Assembly: GCF_024733015.1 (NCBI RefSeq)
Contig: NZ_JANKJG010000001.1
Span: 372,001 to 436,000 of the forward strand
Length of the DNA: 64,000 nucleotides
Direction: 5' to 3'
Origin: Pseudosulfitobacter koreensis
GTDB lineage: Bacteria > Pseudomonadota > Alphaproteobacteria > Rhodobacterales > Rhodobacteraceae
Below, one piece after another: positions 37,509 through 46,062 of this stretch (its first letter is position 1; every line of letters begins with the position of its first letter). The notes below the pieces were generated by a model that saw only the letters and a program-made list of their open reading frames with translations, had not been told where the DNA came from and searched no databases. The position numbers and the translations under genes are program-made.

Positions 37509-37525
37509 TGGCCTGACCCGGCGTC

Positions 37526-37753
37526 TCAGCCGGGGATCGTCATCCGGGCCACCAAGCGCCGCGCCAGCGGTGCGACAAACAGGACGACCGGAAAGGCGAC
37601 CGCCCAACTGGTCAGCCATGCGCCCATCCAGATCGTCACGAAGCCCTCCCAGACCTCGGTGGCGCGCAGCATGCTGATGCCCGAGACGATCAGCGACATC
37701 ATCCCGCTGAGGAAAAAGCCGAAGGCGATGGGGGCGTAGCGGGCGGGAATCAC
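37526..37753 (-). CDS. DUF2798 family small membrane protein
   Basis: The product of 75 residues has two hydrophobic segments (YAPIAFGFFLSGMMSLIVSGI and WMGAWLTSWAVAFPVVLFVAPLARRLV), the plan of DUF2798. The function is unknown. The frame is open to an ATG at 37813, but a GTG at 37753 is behind GAGGT at good spacing and gives the family length, so I use it. The gene is convergent with polA. Confidence 0.78.
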   Translation of the reverse strand: MIPARYAPIAFGFFLSGMMSLIVSGISMLRATEVWEGFVTIWMGAWLTSWAVAFPVVLFVAPLARRLVARMTIPG

Positions 37754-37826
37754 AGGCGGACCTCGTTGGCTGGGAGTGCTGCGAATTTCACACGACAGGC
37801 GGGCCAGGTCCATATGTCTTGGACCT

Positions 37827-38585
37827 TCAGGCCGACTTCATCCAGCCCAGCGTCTTGTCTGTCTGCGCACCCGGCGTGTATTCGGCAGACACCCAGCCAT
37901 CATAGCCGCTGTTGTCAATCGCGCGGAACAGGGCCGGAAAATCGACGACACCCGAGCCAGGAGGCCCGCGACCCGGCGCGTCGCCGATCTGGATGTGGCG
38001 GATCAGCGGGCGCATCGCGGCAAAACACGCCAGCGCATCGCCGGTGATTTCCTGTGCATGGTAGCTGTCCCATTGCAGCGCCAGATTGTCGGCACCGACC
38101 TCTGCGATGATCCCGGCGGCAAGGTCGAAATCGTTCAGAAAATAGCCCGGCGCGGACGCGGGGCAGAGCGGTTCCAGCGTCAGGGTCAGACCGACAGGCG
38201 CAAGGCCGCAGGCAAGTTTGAGGTTTTCGACCATCGTCTTGCGCGCAGCGTCTCCCTCCGCCACGCCTGCCATCACGTGAATGAACGACACACCCAGCGC
38301 CTGCGCAAAGCGCGTGGCGCGGCGCATGTCGTGGGCAAACCGGTCCTCGCGCCCTGCCATCGCCGCGAACCCGCGGTCGCCGCCGGTGTAGTTCGGCGGC
38401 GGCGCGTTGATCAGGACCATCTCCAACCCGCAGCGTTGCAGGGCCTGCTGGATCTCGCCTGCAGGAAAGTCATAGGGAAACAGCACTTCGACAGCCGTGA
38501 ACCCTGCCTGCGCCGCCGCGTCGAAACGGTCGAGGAAGGGCAGCTCGGGCCAAAGATGTGTAAGGTTTGCGGCAAATCTGGGCAT
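37827..38585 (-). CDS. Hydroxypyruvate isomerase family TIM-barrel protein
   Basis: This 252-residue sugar-isomerase-like TIM barrel begins MPRFAANLTHLWPELPF and shows VEVLFPYDFPA, LTLEPLCPAS, LQWDSYHAQ, HIQIGDAPGRGPPGSG and FPALFRAID. The Glu in LEPL, the Asp in QWDSYH, the His in HIQIGD and the Glu in VSAEYTP are the expected metal ligands. Relatives include hydroxypyruvate isomerase (Hyi) and 2-oxo-tetronate isomerase (OtnI); which one cannot be decided, as no glyoxylate or tetronate genes are adjacent. The start is chosen by alignment to the family N-terminus. Confidence 0.85.
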   Translation of the reverse strand: MPRFAANLTHLWPELPFLDRFDAAAQAGFTAVEVLFPYDFPAGEIQQALQRCGLEMVLINAPPPNYTGGDRGFAAMAGREDRFAHDMRRATRFAQALGVSFIHVMAGVAEGDAARKTMVENLKLACGLAPVGLTLTLEPLCPASAPGYFLNDFDLAAGIIAEVGADNLALQWDSYHAQEITGDALACFAAMRPLIRHIQIGDAPGRGPPGSGVVDFPALFRAIDNSGYDGWVSAEYTPGAQTDKTLGWMKSA

Positions 38586-38638
38586 GATCGCCAGCTTGGC
38601 CCACCCCGCAGGGCGCGCCAAGGTCTAATCGTATGGTT

Positions 38639-39214
38639 TCAGGGCAATTCGTCCGACGGGATGATGCCGAAGAACGCGCCGCGGGACCACACGCCGAACC
38701 AGCCGTCGTGATGCGTGCCGATGTCCACCAGCCGGTAGAAACTCTTGCGGTCGATCAGCGCCTCGAGGTTGCGGCGCACGATGATATAGGGCGACGGCTC
38801 GCCGGTTTCGGCGTCGCGGACCACGCGGATCGGCGTGTCGGGACCCGCCACCGTCACGTCGTCGGTCTTGGTCACGAATGTCAGTTCCTGCTCCGTACCT
38901 TCGCCCTCGACATCGAAATCCACCGCCAGAAACGGCGCGTCCTCGACGGTGATCCCGACCTTTTCGACCGGGGTGACGAGGAAATAATCGTCGCCTTCGC
39001 GCTTGAGAATCGATGCGAACATCTTGACCAGACCGGGCCGCCCGATCGGCGTGCCTTGGTAGAACCACGTGCCATCGCGTTTGATCTGCATGTCCAGATC
39101 GCCGCAAAAGGCGGGGTCCCACTTGTCCACCGGCGGCAGTCCGCGTGTTTTTGCTGCTTTTATCGACGCAACAAGGCTGTCAGCGTCGGGCGTCACGGTT
39201 TTTTGTCCGCTCAT
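38639..39214 (-). CDS. DUF1285 domain-containing protein
   Basis: The 191-residue product fits DUF1285 by GLPPVDKWDPAFCGDLDMQIKRDGTWFYQGTPI near the N-terminus, then MFASILKREGDDYFLVTPVEKV. It ends with IDRKSFYRLVDIG and WFGVWSRGAFFGI. The family is cytoplasmic with no established role. It is divergent from the MoxR operon and lies 53 bases upstream of the isomerase on the same strand, so these two may be co-transcribed. Confidence 0.88.
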   Translation of the reverse strand: MSGQKTVTPDADSLVASIKAAKTRGLPPVDKWDPAFCGDLDMQIKRDGTWFYQGTPIGRPGLVKMFASILKREGDDYFLVTPVEKVGITVEDAPFLAVDFDVEGEGTEQELTFVTKTDDVTVAGPDTPIRVVRDAETGEPSPYIIVRRNLEALIDRKSFYRLVDIGTHHDGWFGVWSRGAFFGIIPSDELP

Positions 39215-39305
39215 GACTGGATTTTACCCCTTCCGGCTTTTGCTATTTCGCGTTTGCACGATACGTTGTCTGCAACAGCAATATAACCTGCGAGAGTGAA
39301 AAGTC

Positions 39306-40316
39306 ATGAGTGACGCCGAAAACATGGTGGCCGAGATCGAAGCACTGGGCGAGAAACTGGCCGAGGCCAAGGCGTCGATCACCCGCCGGTTCATCGGACA
39401 GCCGCGTGTCGTCGAGCTGACGTTGACGGCGCTTCTGTGCGGGGGTCACGGACTTCTGATCGGCCTGCCCGGCCTGGGCAAGACGCGGCTGGTCGAGACG
39501 CTCAGCACGGTGATGGGGCTGGACGGCAACCGCGTGCAGTTCACGCCCGACCTGATGCCTGCCGATATTCTGGGGTCAGAGGTGCTGGACACGGGCGCGG
39601 ATGGCAGCCGGGTGTTCCGCTTTCTGCCCGGTCCGATCTTTTGCCAGTTGCTGATGGCCGACGAGATCAACCGCGCCTCGCCGCGCACGCAATCGGCGCT
39701 GTTGCAGGCGATGCAGGAGAAAACCGTGACCGTCGCAGGCGAAGACCGCCCGCTGGGCAACCCGTTTCACGTGCTGGCGACGCAAAACCCGATTGAGCAA
39801 GAGGGCACCTACCCCCTGCCCGAGGCGCAGCTTGACCGGTTTCTGGTGCAGATCGACGTCGCCTATCCCGACCGCGACACCGAACGCGATATCCTGATCG
39901 CCACCACGGGCGAGCTCGAGGACAGATCCGTCGCGGTGTTCTCGGATGGCGAACTGCTGGCGGCCCAACGTCTGCTGCGGCGGATGCCCGTGGGCGACAG
40001 CGTGGTCGAAATGATCCTCGATCTGGTGCGTGCCTTCCGCCCCGATGCGCCCGATGCCTCGCAGCAAGTGCGCGACAATGTGGCCTGGGGCCCTGGCCCG
40101 CGCGCCTCGCAGGCGCTGATGCTGGCAGTGCGCGCCAAGGCGTTGCTGGATGGCCGTCTGGCCCCCTCCGCCGAGGACGTCGTCGATATGGCACGGCCCG
40201 TTCTGAGCCACCGGATGGCGCTGAACTTCGCTGCGCGGGCACGGGGCGACAGCCTTGTTGACCTGATCGAAACCACCGCCGCGGGCCTGTCCCGCCGGGG
40301 TGAGGCCGCCGCGTGA
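39306..40316 (+). CDS. MoxR family AAA+ ATPase
   Basis: This 336-residue AAA+ chaperone has Walker A GLPGLGKT at 53-60 and Walker B LLMADEINRASPRTQ. The sensor region is HVLATQNPIEQEGTYPLPEAQLDRF, and a C-terminal lid follows. MoxR proteins help assemble or activate partner proteins carrying von Willebrand A-type domains. Here the partner is encoded next: the stop overlaps the GTG of the DUF58 gene. It heads a four-gene operon for an envelope-linked complex. Confidence 0.93.
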   Translation: MSDAENMVAEIEALGEKLAEAKASITRRFIGQPRVVELTLTALLCGGHGLLIGLPGLGKTRLVETLSTVMGLDGNRVQFTPDLMPADILGSEVLDTGADGSRVFRFLPGPIFCQLLMADEINRASPRTQSALLQAMQEKTVTVAGEDRPLGNPFHVLATQNPIEQEGTYPLPEAQLDRFLVQIDVAYPDRDTERDILIATTGELEDRSVAVFSDGELLAAQRLLRRMPVGDSVVEMILDLVRAFRPDAPDASQQVRDNVAWGPGPRASQALMLAVRAKALLDGRLAPSAEDVVDMARPVLSHRMALNFAARARGDSLVDLIETTAAGLSRRGEAAA

Positions 40317-41200
40317 CGCCAGACCCGATCACCCTGCGCCAGTCTGCCGAAAATCAGGCCGCGCGCCTGCCCGCCCTGCTGGCCCGTGCCGAGCATCTGG
40401 CAGGTGCCGTCCTGCTGGGAGATCACGGTCGCAGACGTGCGGGCACCGGCGACGATTTCTGGCAATATCGCCCCGCACAGGTGGGCGACAGCCGCCGCAT
40501 GATCGACCACCGCCGCAGTGCGATGGGCGACACCCAGTTCGTGCGCGAACGCGAATGGCAGATCGCGCAATCGGTAATGCTGTGGTGCGATCAGGGCGCC
40601 TCGATGCGGTTTAACAGCACCGACGCACTGCCGACCAAGGCCGAACGAGCGCGGGTTCTGACGTTGGCGCTGGCGATCCTGCTGGTGCGCGGCGGTGAAC
40701 GCGTGGGCCTGACCGGCACCCGCCTGCCGCCAAGGCGCGGTCGGATGCAGGTGATGCGGCTGGCCCAGATGCTGTCGGAGGATTCAGACGATGATTACAG
40801 CCCACCCGAACACCGCGCGATGATCCCCCATGCGCAGGCCATGTTCGCGTCGGACTTCATGGGCGATATCGCGGATGTGCAACTGGCCCTGACCAAGGCC
40901 GCCGACCGCGGCGTGCGCGGGGTTCTGATGCACGTGCTGGACCCCTCGGAAGAGGCATTTCCCTTCCGGGGACGCACGATATTTGAAAGCGTCGGCGGCA
41001 CCCTGCGCCACGAGACGCTGAAGGCGAATGACCTGCGCGACCGCTATCTGGAACGTCTGGCCGCCCGCAAGGCCGAGTTGCAGCGCCTCTGCGCGCTGAC
41101 TGGCTGGCATTACGGCGTGCACCACACCGACAGCAGTGCGCAATCAGCCCTGTTGTGGTTGTACCGTGCGATGGACAGAACAGTGATGGCACGCGGATGA
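40313..41200 (+). CDS. DUF58 domain-containing protein
   Basis: The 295-residue protein has the DUF58 mark YRPAQVGDSRRMIDHRRSA at about 46-64 and a von Willebrand A-like fold after it. No membrane segment is seen. DUF58 proteins are regular partners of MoxR ATPases. It starts at a GTG that overlaps the MoxR stop (GTGA) and ends overlapping the next ATG (ATGA), so its amount is tied to both neighbours. The function of the complex is not known. Confidence 0.9.
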   Translation: MTPDPITLRQSAENQAARLPALLARAEHLAGAVLLGDHGRRRAGTGDDFWQYRPAQVGDSRRMIDHRRSAMGDTQFVREREWQIAQSVMLWCDQGASMRFNSTDALPTKAERARVLTLALAILLVRGGERVGLTGTRLPPRRGRMQVMRLAQMLSEDSDDDYSPPEHRAMIPHAQAMFASDFMGDIADVQLALTKAADRGVRGVLMHVLDPSEEAFPFRGRTIFESVGGTLRHETLKANDLRDRYLERLAARKAELQRLCALTGWHYGVHHTDSSAQSALLWLYRAMDRTVMARG

Positions 41201-43959
41201 CGGTTCTGGGCGGCATAGGGTTCACAGCACCGTGGTTGCTGGTGGCATTGGCGGCCTTGCCGATCCTCTGGCTGATCCTGCGCGCGGTTCCGCCCGCGCC
41301 GATCCGCCGCCGTTTTCCCGGCGTGGCGCTGCTGTTGGGGCTGAACGATGCCGACGCGGTGTCGGACCGCACGCCGTGGTGGCTGATGCTTCTGCGGATG
41401 CTGGCCGTGGCGCTGGTGATCCTGGGCCTTGCCGGTCCGGTGATGAACCCCGAAACCGAACGTGCCCGCATCAGTGGCCCCCTGCTGGTGGTGCTGGACG
41501 GCACATGGGCGGGGGCCGCGCATTGGCCGCAGATGATCGAAACGCTGCAGGGCGAGCTAGACCGCGCCGCCACCGACGACCGCGCGGTTGCCGTGCTGCA
41601 ACTGACCCGCCCCGAGGCCCCTGTGTTTCAGGCCGCAAGCACTTGGCCCGCGCGCCTTGCCGGGTTCCAACCCGCGCCTTGGCAGCCGGGCGATGCCCAG
41701 ATTGACAGTGCGGTCGCGCTGATCGCCGGGGCAGAGGCCACCAGCGCCATCTGGATCGGCGACGGGTTGGCCTATGACGGGCAAGACCGCGTGCTGAGCG
41801 CGCTGGAGACACTTGGGCCGCTTTCGGTGATCCAGTCGGGGCAAAACGTCCTTGGGATGACCCCCGCGACCTATGCCGACGGTGCCGTGCAACTGTCGGT
41901 GGCGCGTGCCGCCAGCGGACCTGCGCGCGCCGTGACGGTTCTGGCGCAGGGACGCGATCCTGCCGGCAATCCACGCGTTCTGGCCACCGCTCAGGCAGAC
42001 TTTGCCGATGGCGCGACCGAGGCGCAGACCGAACTGGTTCTGCCCGCCGAGTTGCGCGCCCGTGTCACCCGTTTCGAAATACAAGGCGGGCGCAGCGCTG
42101 GTGCGATGACCCTGACCGACGACAGCCTGCGCCGCCGCGAAGTCGCGCTGATCGCGGGCCGCACCGACCGCGAAGGGCTGGAACTTTTGTCGCCGCTGCA
42201 CTACCTGCAACAGGCGCTGGAACCCACCGCCGACCTGATCGACGGTGCGCTGGCCGACGTGCTGCCCGCCAATCCCGATGTGATCGTTCTGGCAGATGTG
42301 GCAGGCCTGACCGACAGCGAAAACGCGGACCTGTCCGCCTGGGTCGAAAACGGCGGGCTGCTGCTGCGCTTTGCCGGCCCGCGTGTTGCCGCGAGCGACG
42401 TCAGCCGCGATACCGTCGATCCGCTGATGCCCGTGCGCCTGCGCAGCGGTGGCCGCAGCGTCGGCGGCGCAATGAGCTGGGGCGAGCCGAAATCGCTCGC
42501 TCCCTTCCGCAACAGCTCGCCGTTCTTCGGCCTGAACATCCCTGAAGACGTGCGGGTCAGCGCGCAGGTGATGGCGCAGCCCGGTCCCGATCTGGCCGAA
42601 GCGGTGATCGCCGATCTGTCGGACGGCACGCCGCTGGTGACGCGCAAACGCATGGGTCAGGGGCAGGTGGTGCTGTTCCACGTGACCGCCAATGCCGAAT
42701 GGTCCACCCTGCCGCTGTCCGGTCTCTTCGTCGAAATGCTGGAACGGCTGGCGGTTTCCTCCGCCGCCGCCACGCCCGAGGCCGCCGATCTGCAAGGCAC
42801 AGTGTGGCAGCCCGAGCAGGTGATGGACGGCTACGGCGCGCTGCGCGACGCGGGCACATTGCCCGGCATCGACGGCCCCCGGCTGGTCGAGGCACCGCTT
42901 GGCCCCGACATGCTGCCCGGTATCTATGCCTCCGACGACCGCTATCTGGCCCGCAACGTGCTGAGCGCCGATGCGGTACTGACCCCCGCCACATGGCCCG
43001 CGCGCGTGCCCGTGACCGGATTTCGCGCCGCCCCGCCCGAGGCCTTGGGCGGTCTGCTGATGGCACTGGCGCTGTTGCTGCTGGCCGCCGACGTGGTGGC
43101 GTCACTGGCGCTGTCCGGTCGGCTGGGGCCGACACGTGGCGCTGTTGCGGCCCTCGCAATGATGCTGATGCTGCCGCAGGGCGCCGACGCGCAGGACACC
43201 GAGGTGCAAAGCGCAATCGAGGCCACATCCGAAGTCGTGCTGGCCCACGTCCTGACAGGCAACGCCGAGATCGACGAGATCGCCGAGGCAGGCCTGCGCG
43301 GGCTGTCCGACACGTTGTTCTTCCGCACATCGGTCGAACCCGCGCCGCCCATGGGCGTGAACCTGGAAACCGACGACCTGGCGTTCTTTCCCATCCTTTA
43401 CTGGCCGATCACCCCCGACCAGCCGCGCCCCTCGTCCGAGGCCTACGCGCGGCTGAACGACTATATCCGGTCCGGCGGGTTGATCCTGTTCGACACGCGC
43501 GATGCCAATATCGCAGGTTTCGGCACCGCCAGCCCCAATGGCCGCAAGCTGCAGGACCTGGCCGCACCGCTGGATATCCCGGCGCTGGAACCCGTCCCCG
43601 GCGACCATGTGCTGACGCGTACATTCTATCTTTTGCAGGATTTTCCGGGCCGCCACATCAGCCGCGATGTCTGGGTCGAAGCAGCCCCGCCCGGTGCCGA
43701 ACAGGTCGCGGGCATGCCGTTTCGCAATCTCAACGACGGGGTGACGCCGGTGGTGATCGGCGGCAATGACTGGGCCGGGGCTTGGGCGGTCGATACCTCG
43801 GGCAATCCGATGCTGCCCGTCGGCCGCGGCTTTGGCGGTGAACGTCAGCGCGAGCTGGCCTACCGCTTTGGCATCAATCTGGTGATGCACGTGCTGACCG
43901 GGAACTACAAAAGCGATCAGGTGCACGTGCCTGCGTTGCTGGACAGGCTGGGCCAATGA
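41197..43959 (+). CDS. BatA-type membrane protein with C-terminal DUF4159 domain
   Basis: This 920-residue protein begins with a BatA-like N-terminal part (two membrane segments in about 1-85; GFTAPWLLVALAALPILWLIL). A large outer region follows, with a glutamine-amidotransferase-like segment (VIVLADVAGLTDSENADLSAWV). Further membrane segments lie at about 617-665 (LGGLLMALALLLLAADVVA), then DUF4159 (about 670-915; LETDDLAFFPILYWPI and the GGLILFDTRD strand). It likely anchors the MoxR/DUF58 complex to the inner membrane. The start at 41197 is chosen for the ATGA overlap; the frame is open 14 codons further. Confidence 0.88.
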   Translation: MTVLGGIGFTAPWLLVALAALPILWLILRAVPPAPIRRRFPGVALLLGLNDADAVSDRTPWWLMLLRMLAVALVILGLAGPVMNPETERARISGPLLVVLDGTWAGAAHWPQMIETLQGELDRAATDDRAVAVLQLTRPEAPVFQAASTWPARLAGFQPAPWQPGDAQIDSAVALIAGAEATSAIWIGDGLAYDGQDRVLSALETLGPLSVIQSGQNVLGMTPATYADGAVQLSVARAASGPARAVTVLAQGRDPAGNPRVLATAQADFADGATEAQTELVLPAELRARVTRFEIQGGRSAGAMTLTDDSLRRREVALIAGRTDREGLELLSPLHYLQQALEPTADLIDGALADVLPANPDVIVLADVAGLTDSENADLSAWVENGGLLLRFAGPRVAASDVSRDTVDPLMPVRLRSGGRSVGGAMSWGEPKSLAPFRNSSPFFGLNIPEDVRVSAQVMAQPGPDLAEAVIADLSDGTPLVTRKRMGQGQVVLFHVTANAEWSTLPLSGLFVEMLERLAVSSAAATPEAADLQGTVWQPEQVMDGYGALRDAGTLPGIDGPRLVEAPLGPDMLPGIYASDDRYLARNVLSADAVLTPATWPARVPVTGFRAAPPEALGGLLMALALLLLAADVVASLALSGRLGPTRGAVAALAMMLMLPQGADAQDTEVQSAIEATSEVVLAHVLTGNAEIDEIAEAGLRGLSDTLFFRTSVEPAPPMGVNLETDDLAFFPILYWPITPDQPRPSSEAYARLNDYIRSGGLILFDTRDANIAGFGTASPNGRKLQDLAAPLDIPALEPVPGDHVLTRTFYLLQDFPGRHISRDVWVEAAPPGAEQVAGMPFRNLNDGVTPVVIGGNDWAGAWAVDTSGNPMLPVGRGFGGERQRELAYRFGINLVMHVLTGNYKSDQVHVPALLDRLGQ

Positions 43960-46001
43960 CCGGAACCATCGTATTCGATCCGCTGCTGCCATGGCTCTGG
44001 CTGGCTGTGCTGGCCGCGATTGCCCTTGCGGGCGTGGCGCTGGCGGTGTTTCGCGGCCTGCGCGGCTGGGCCCTGCGCGCTGCTGCGGCGCTGGTCGTGC
44101 TGGCGGCATTGGCGCAACCGTCCTATCAGGTCGAAGACCGCGCCCCGCTGAGCGATATCGTCATTCTGGCCGAAGACACCAGCGCATCGCAGGGCCTGCC
44201 GGGCCGCAGCGAACAGACGACGCAGGCCGCCGACGCGCTTGAGGCGCAGTTGACCGCGCGGCCCAACACCGAAGTGCGCCGCATCACCGTGCCCGACGCC
44301 GAGGGCGATGGCGGCACCCTGCTGATGCGTGCCCTGTCGGATGCGCTGGCCGAAGAACCGCAGGCGCGGGTGGCGGGTATCATCGCGCTCAGCGACGGAC
44401 AGGTGCACGACGCCGACATGGCGCTGGCCCTGCCCGCGCCGCTGCACCTGCTGCAATCGGGCTTTGCCGACGATTGGGACCGCCGCCTGACCGTAGTGGG
44501 TGCCCCCGCCTTCGCCATCATCGGCGAGCCTGTCACCCTGACCCTGCGGATCGAGGACATGGGTGCCGCCCCCGCAACAGAGCCCTTTGCCGAACTGGAC
44601 ATCTCCGTCGACGGCGAGGACGCGCAAACCTTCCGCGTGCCGGTGGGCCAGGACATCGACCTGCCCGTGACTTTGCCCCATGGCGGGCGCAACGTGATCC
44701 AGTTCACCACCCCGACGCAGGAAAACGAGCTGACCGCGCGCAACAACACCGCGTTGATCCAGATGAACGGCGTGCGCGACCGCCTTCGCGTTCTGCTGGT
44801 CTCGGGCGAGCCGCACGCAGGCGGGCGCACATGGCGCAACCTGTTGAAATCCGACAGTTCCGTCGATCTGGTCCACTTCACCATCCTGCGCCCACCAGAC
44901 AAGCAGGACGGCGTGCCCGTGGGCGAGTTGAGCCTGATCGCCTTCCCCACGCGCGAGCTGTTTCTGGAAAAGATCGACGACTTCGACCTGATCATCTTCG
45001 ACCGCTACAAGCGGCGCGGCATCCTGCCTGCGCTCTATCTGGAAAACGTCGCCAACTACGTGCGTCAGGGCGGCGCGGTCCTTATTGCCGCCGGACCCGA
45101 CTTTGCCACTGCCGACAGCCTCTACCGTTCGCCCCTGGGCGCGGTCATCCCGGCGGTGCCGACGGCGCGCGTGCGGCAGGACGCCTATCTGCCCAAGGTC
45201 ACCGATCTGGGCGAACGTCATCCCGTCACCACCAACCTGCCGTCGCGCGGCGATTGGGGCCGCTGGCTGCGCCAGATCGACGTCACGCCCAATTCCGGCG
45301 ATGTGGTGATGTCTGGCCTCGACGACCGGCCGCTTCTGGTACTCGACCGCGTCGAGGAAGGACGCGTGGCATTGCTGGCCTCGGATCAGGCCTGGCTTTG
45401 GTCGCGCGGCTACGAAGGTGGCGGGCCGCAGCTGGAACTGCTGCGGCGACTGGCCCACTGGATGATGAAGGAACCCGAGCTTGAGGAAGAGGCGCTGACC
45501 GCGACCGCCACCGGACAGTCGATGCGCATCCTGCGCCGCACCTTGGACGAAAGTGTGCCGTCCGTCACGCTCACCGCACCCGATGGCACCACGACCGAAC
45601 TGACCCTGCAAAACATCGCACCGGGCCAGTTCGTCGCCGACTACCAAGGCCCCGAGATCGGTCTCTACCGTCTGGAAAACGGCGATCAGACCGCCGTGAT
45701 CGGCCTCGGCCCCGCCGCCCCGCGCGAGTTCATCAACACGGTCGGAACTCCTGAGTTGCTGCAACCCGCAGTCGACGCCACGCGCGGCGGTGCGCTCTTG
45801 CTCGAAGAGGGCCTGCCCGACATCCGCAACGTCCGCGAGGGCCGCCCCGCCGCAGGCCGCGGCTGGATCGGTCTGACGCCGCGCAACGCCTTCGAGACCC
45901 GCGACGTGCGCGCCTCGGCGCTGCTGCCCGGCTGGCTGGTCCTGATGCTCAGCGCATTCTTCATCATCGCCGCGTGGCTGCGCGAGGGGCGCAGACGGTA
46001 A
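43956..46001 (+). CDS. Large membrane protein with glutamine-amidotransferase-like domain
   Basis: The 681-residue product has two membrane segments near the N-terminus (about 10-52) and one near the C-terminus (about 653-676). A long periplasmic part lies between them. The middle shows RLRVLLVSGEPHAGGRTWRNLL, LIIFDRYKRRGILP and YVRQGGAVLIAAGPDFAT, which looks like a class I amidotransferase fold used for binding, as no catalytic Cys triad is evident. The N-terminal half has VILAEDTSASQGLPGR, reminiscent of a von Willebrand A metal site. It is fourth in the MoxR operon, coupled by ATGA. Confidence 0.85.
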   Translation: MTGTIVFDPLLPWLWLAVLAAIALAGVALAVFRGLRGWALRAAAALVVLAALAQPSYQVEDRAPLSDIVILAEDTSASQGLPGRSEQTTQAADALEAQLTARPNTEVRRITVPDAEGDGGTLLMRALSDALAEEPQARVAGIIALSDGQVHDADMALALPAPLHLLQSGFADDWDRRLTVVGAPAFAIIGEPVTLTLRIEDMGAAPATEPFAELDISVDGEDAQTFRVPVGQDIDLPVTLPHGGRNVIQFTTPTQENELTARNNTALIQMNGVRDRLRVLLVSGEPHAGGRTWRNLLKSDSSVDLVHFTILRPPDKQDGVPVGELSLIAFPTRELFLEKIDDFDLIIFDRYKRRGILPALYLENVANYVRQGGAVLIAAGPDFATADSLYRSPLGAVIPAVPTARVRQDAYLPKVTDLGERHPVTTNLPSRGDWGRWLRQIDVTPNSGDVVMSGLDDRPLLVLDRVEEGRVALLASDQAWLWSRGYEGGGPQLELLRRLAHWMMKEPELEEEALTATATGQSMRILRRTLDESVPSVTLTAPDGTTTELTLQNIAPGQFVADYQGPEIGLYRLENGDQTAVIGLGPAAPREFINTVGTPELLQPAVDATRGGALLLEEGLPDIRNVREGRPAAGRGWIGLTPRNAFETRDVRASALLPGWLVLMLSAFFIIAAWLREGRRR

Positions 46002-46005
46002 AGCT

Positions 46006-46062
46006 CTTCATTTTGCCGGACAAACTCCGGGGTGAGGCCGCAAGGCCGAGGGGCAGAGCCCC
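46006..46062 (+). repeat. Dispersed 3'-end element, copy 3
   Basis: It starts four bases after the stop of the large membrane protein gene with CTTCATTTTGCCGGACAAAC and continues TCCGGGG. It then has two small hairpins: GGCC-GCAA-GGCC, and GGGGC-AGA-GCCCC (46050-46062). The latter ends at the stop codon of the convergent pbpC. Compared with copies 1 and 2 the hairpin part differs but keeps its pairing, which suggests that structure is conserved. Confidence 0.75.

Noticed and set aside
43917-45764. A 615-codon open frame antisense to the fourth MoxR-operon gene
   Set aside because: Same mirror effect; no ribosome site, no domain, and the sense gene is coupled to its neighbours.
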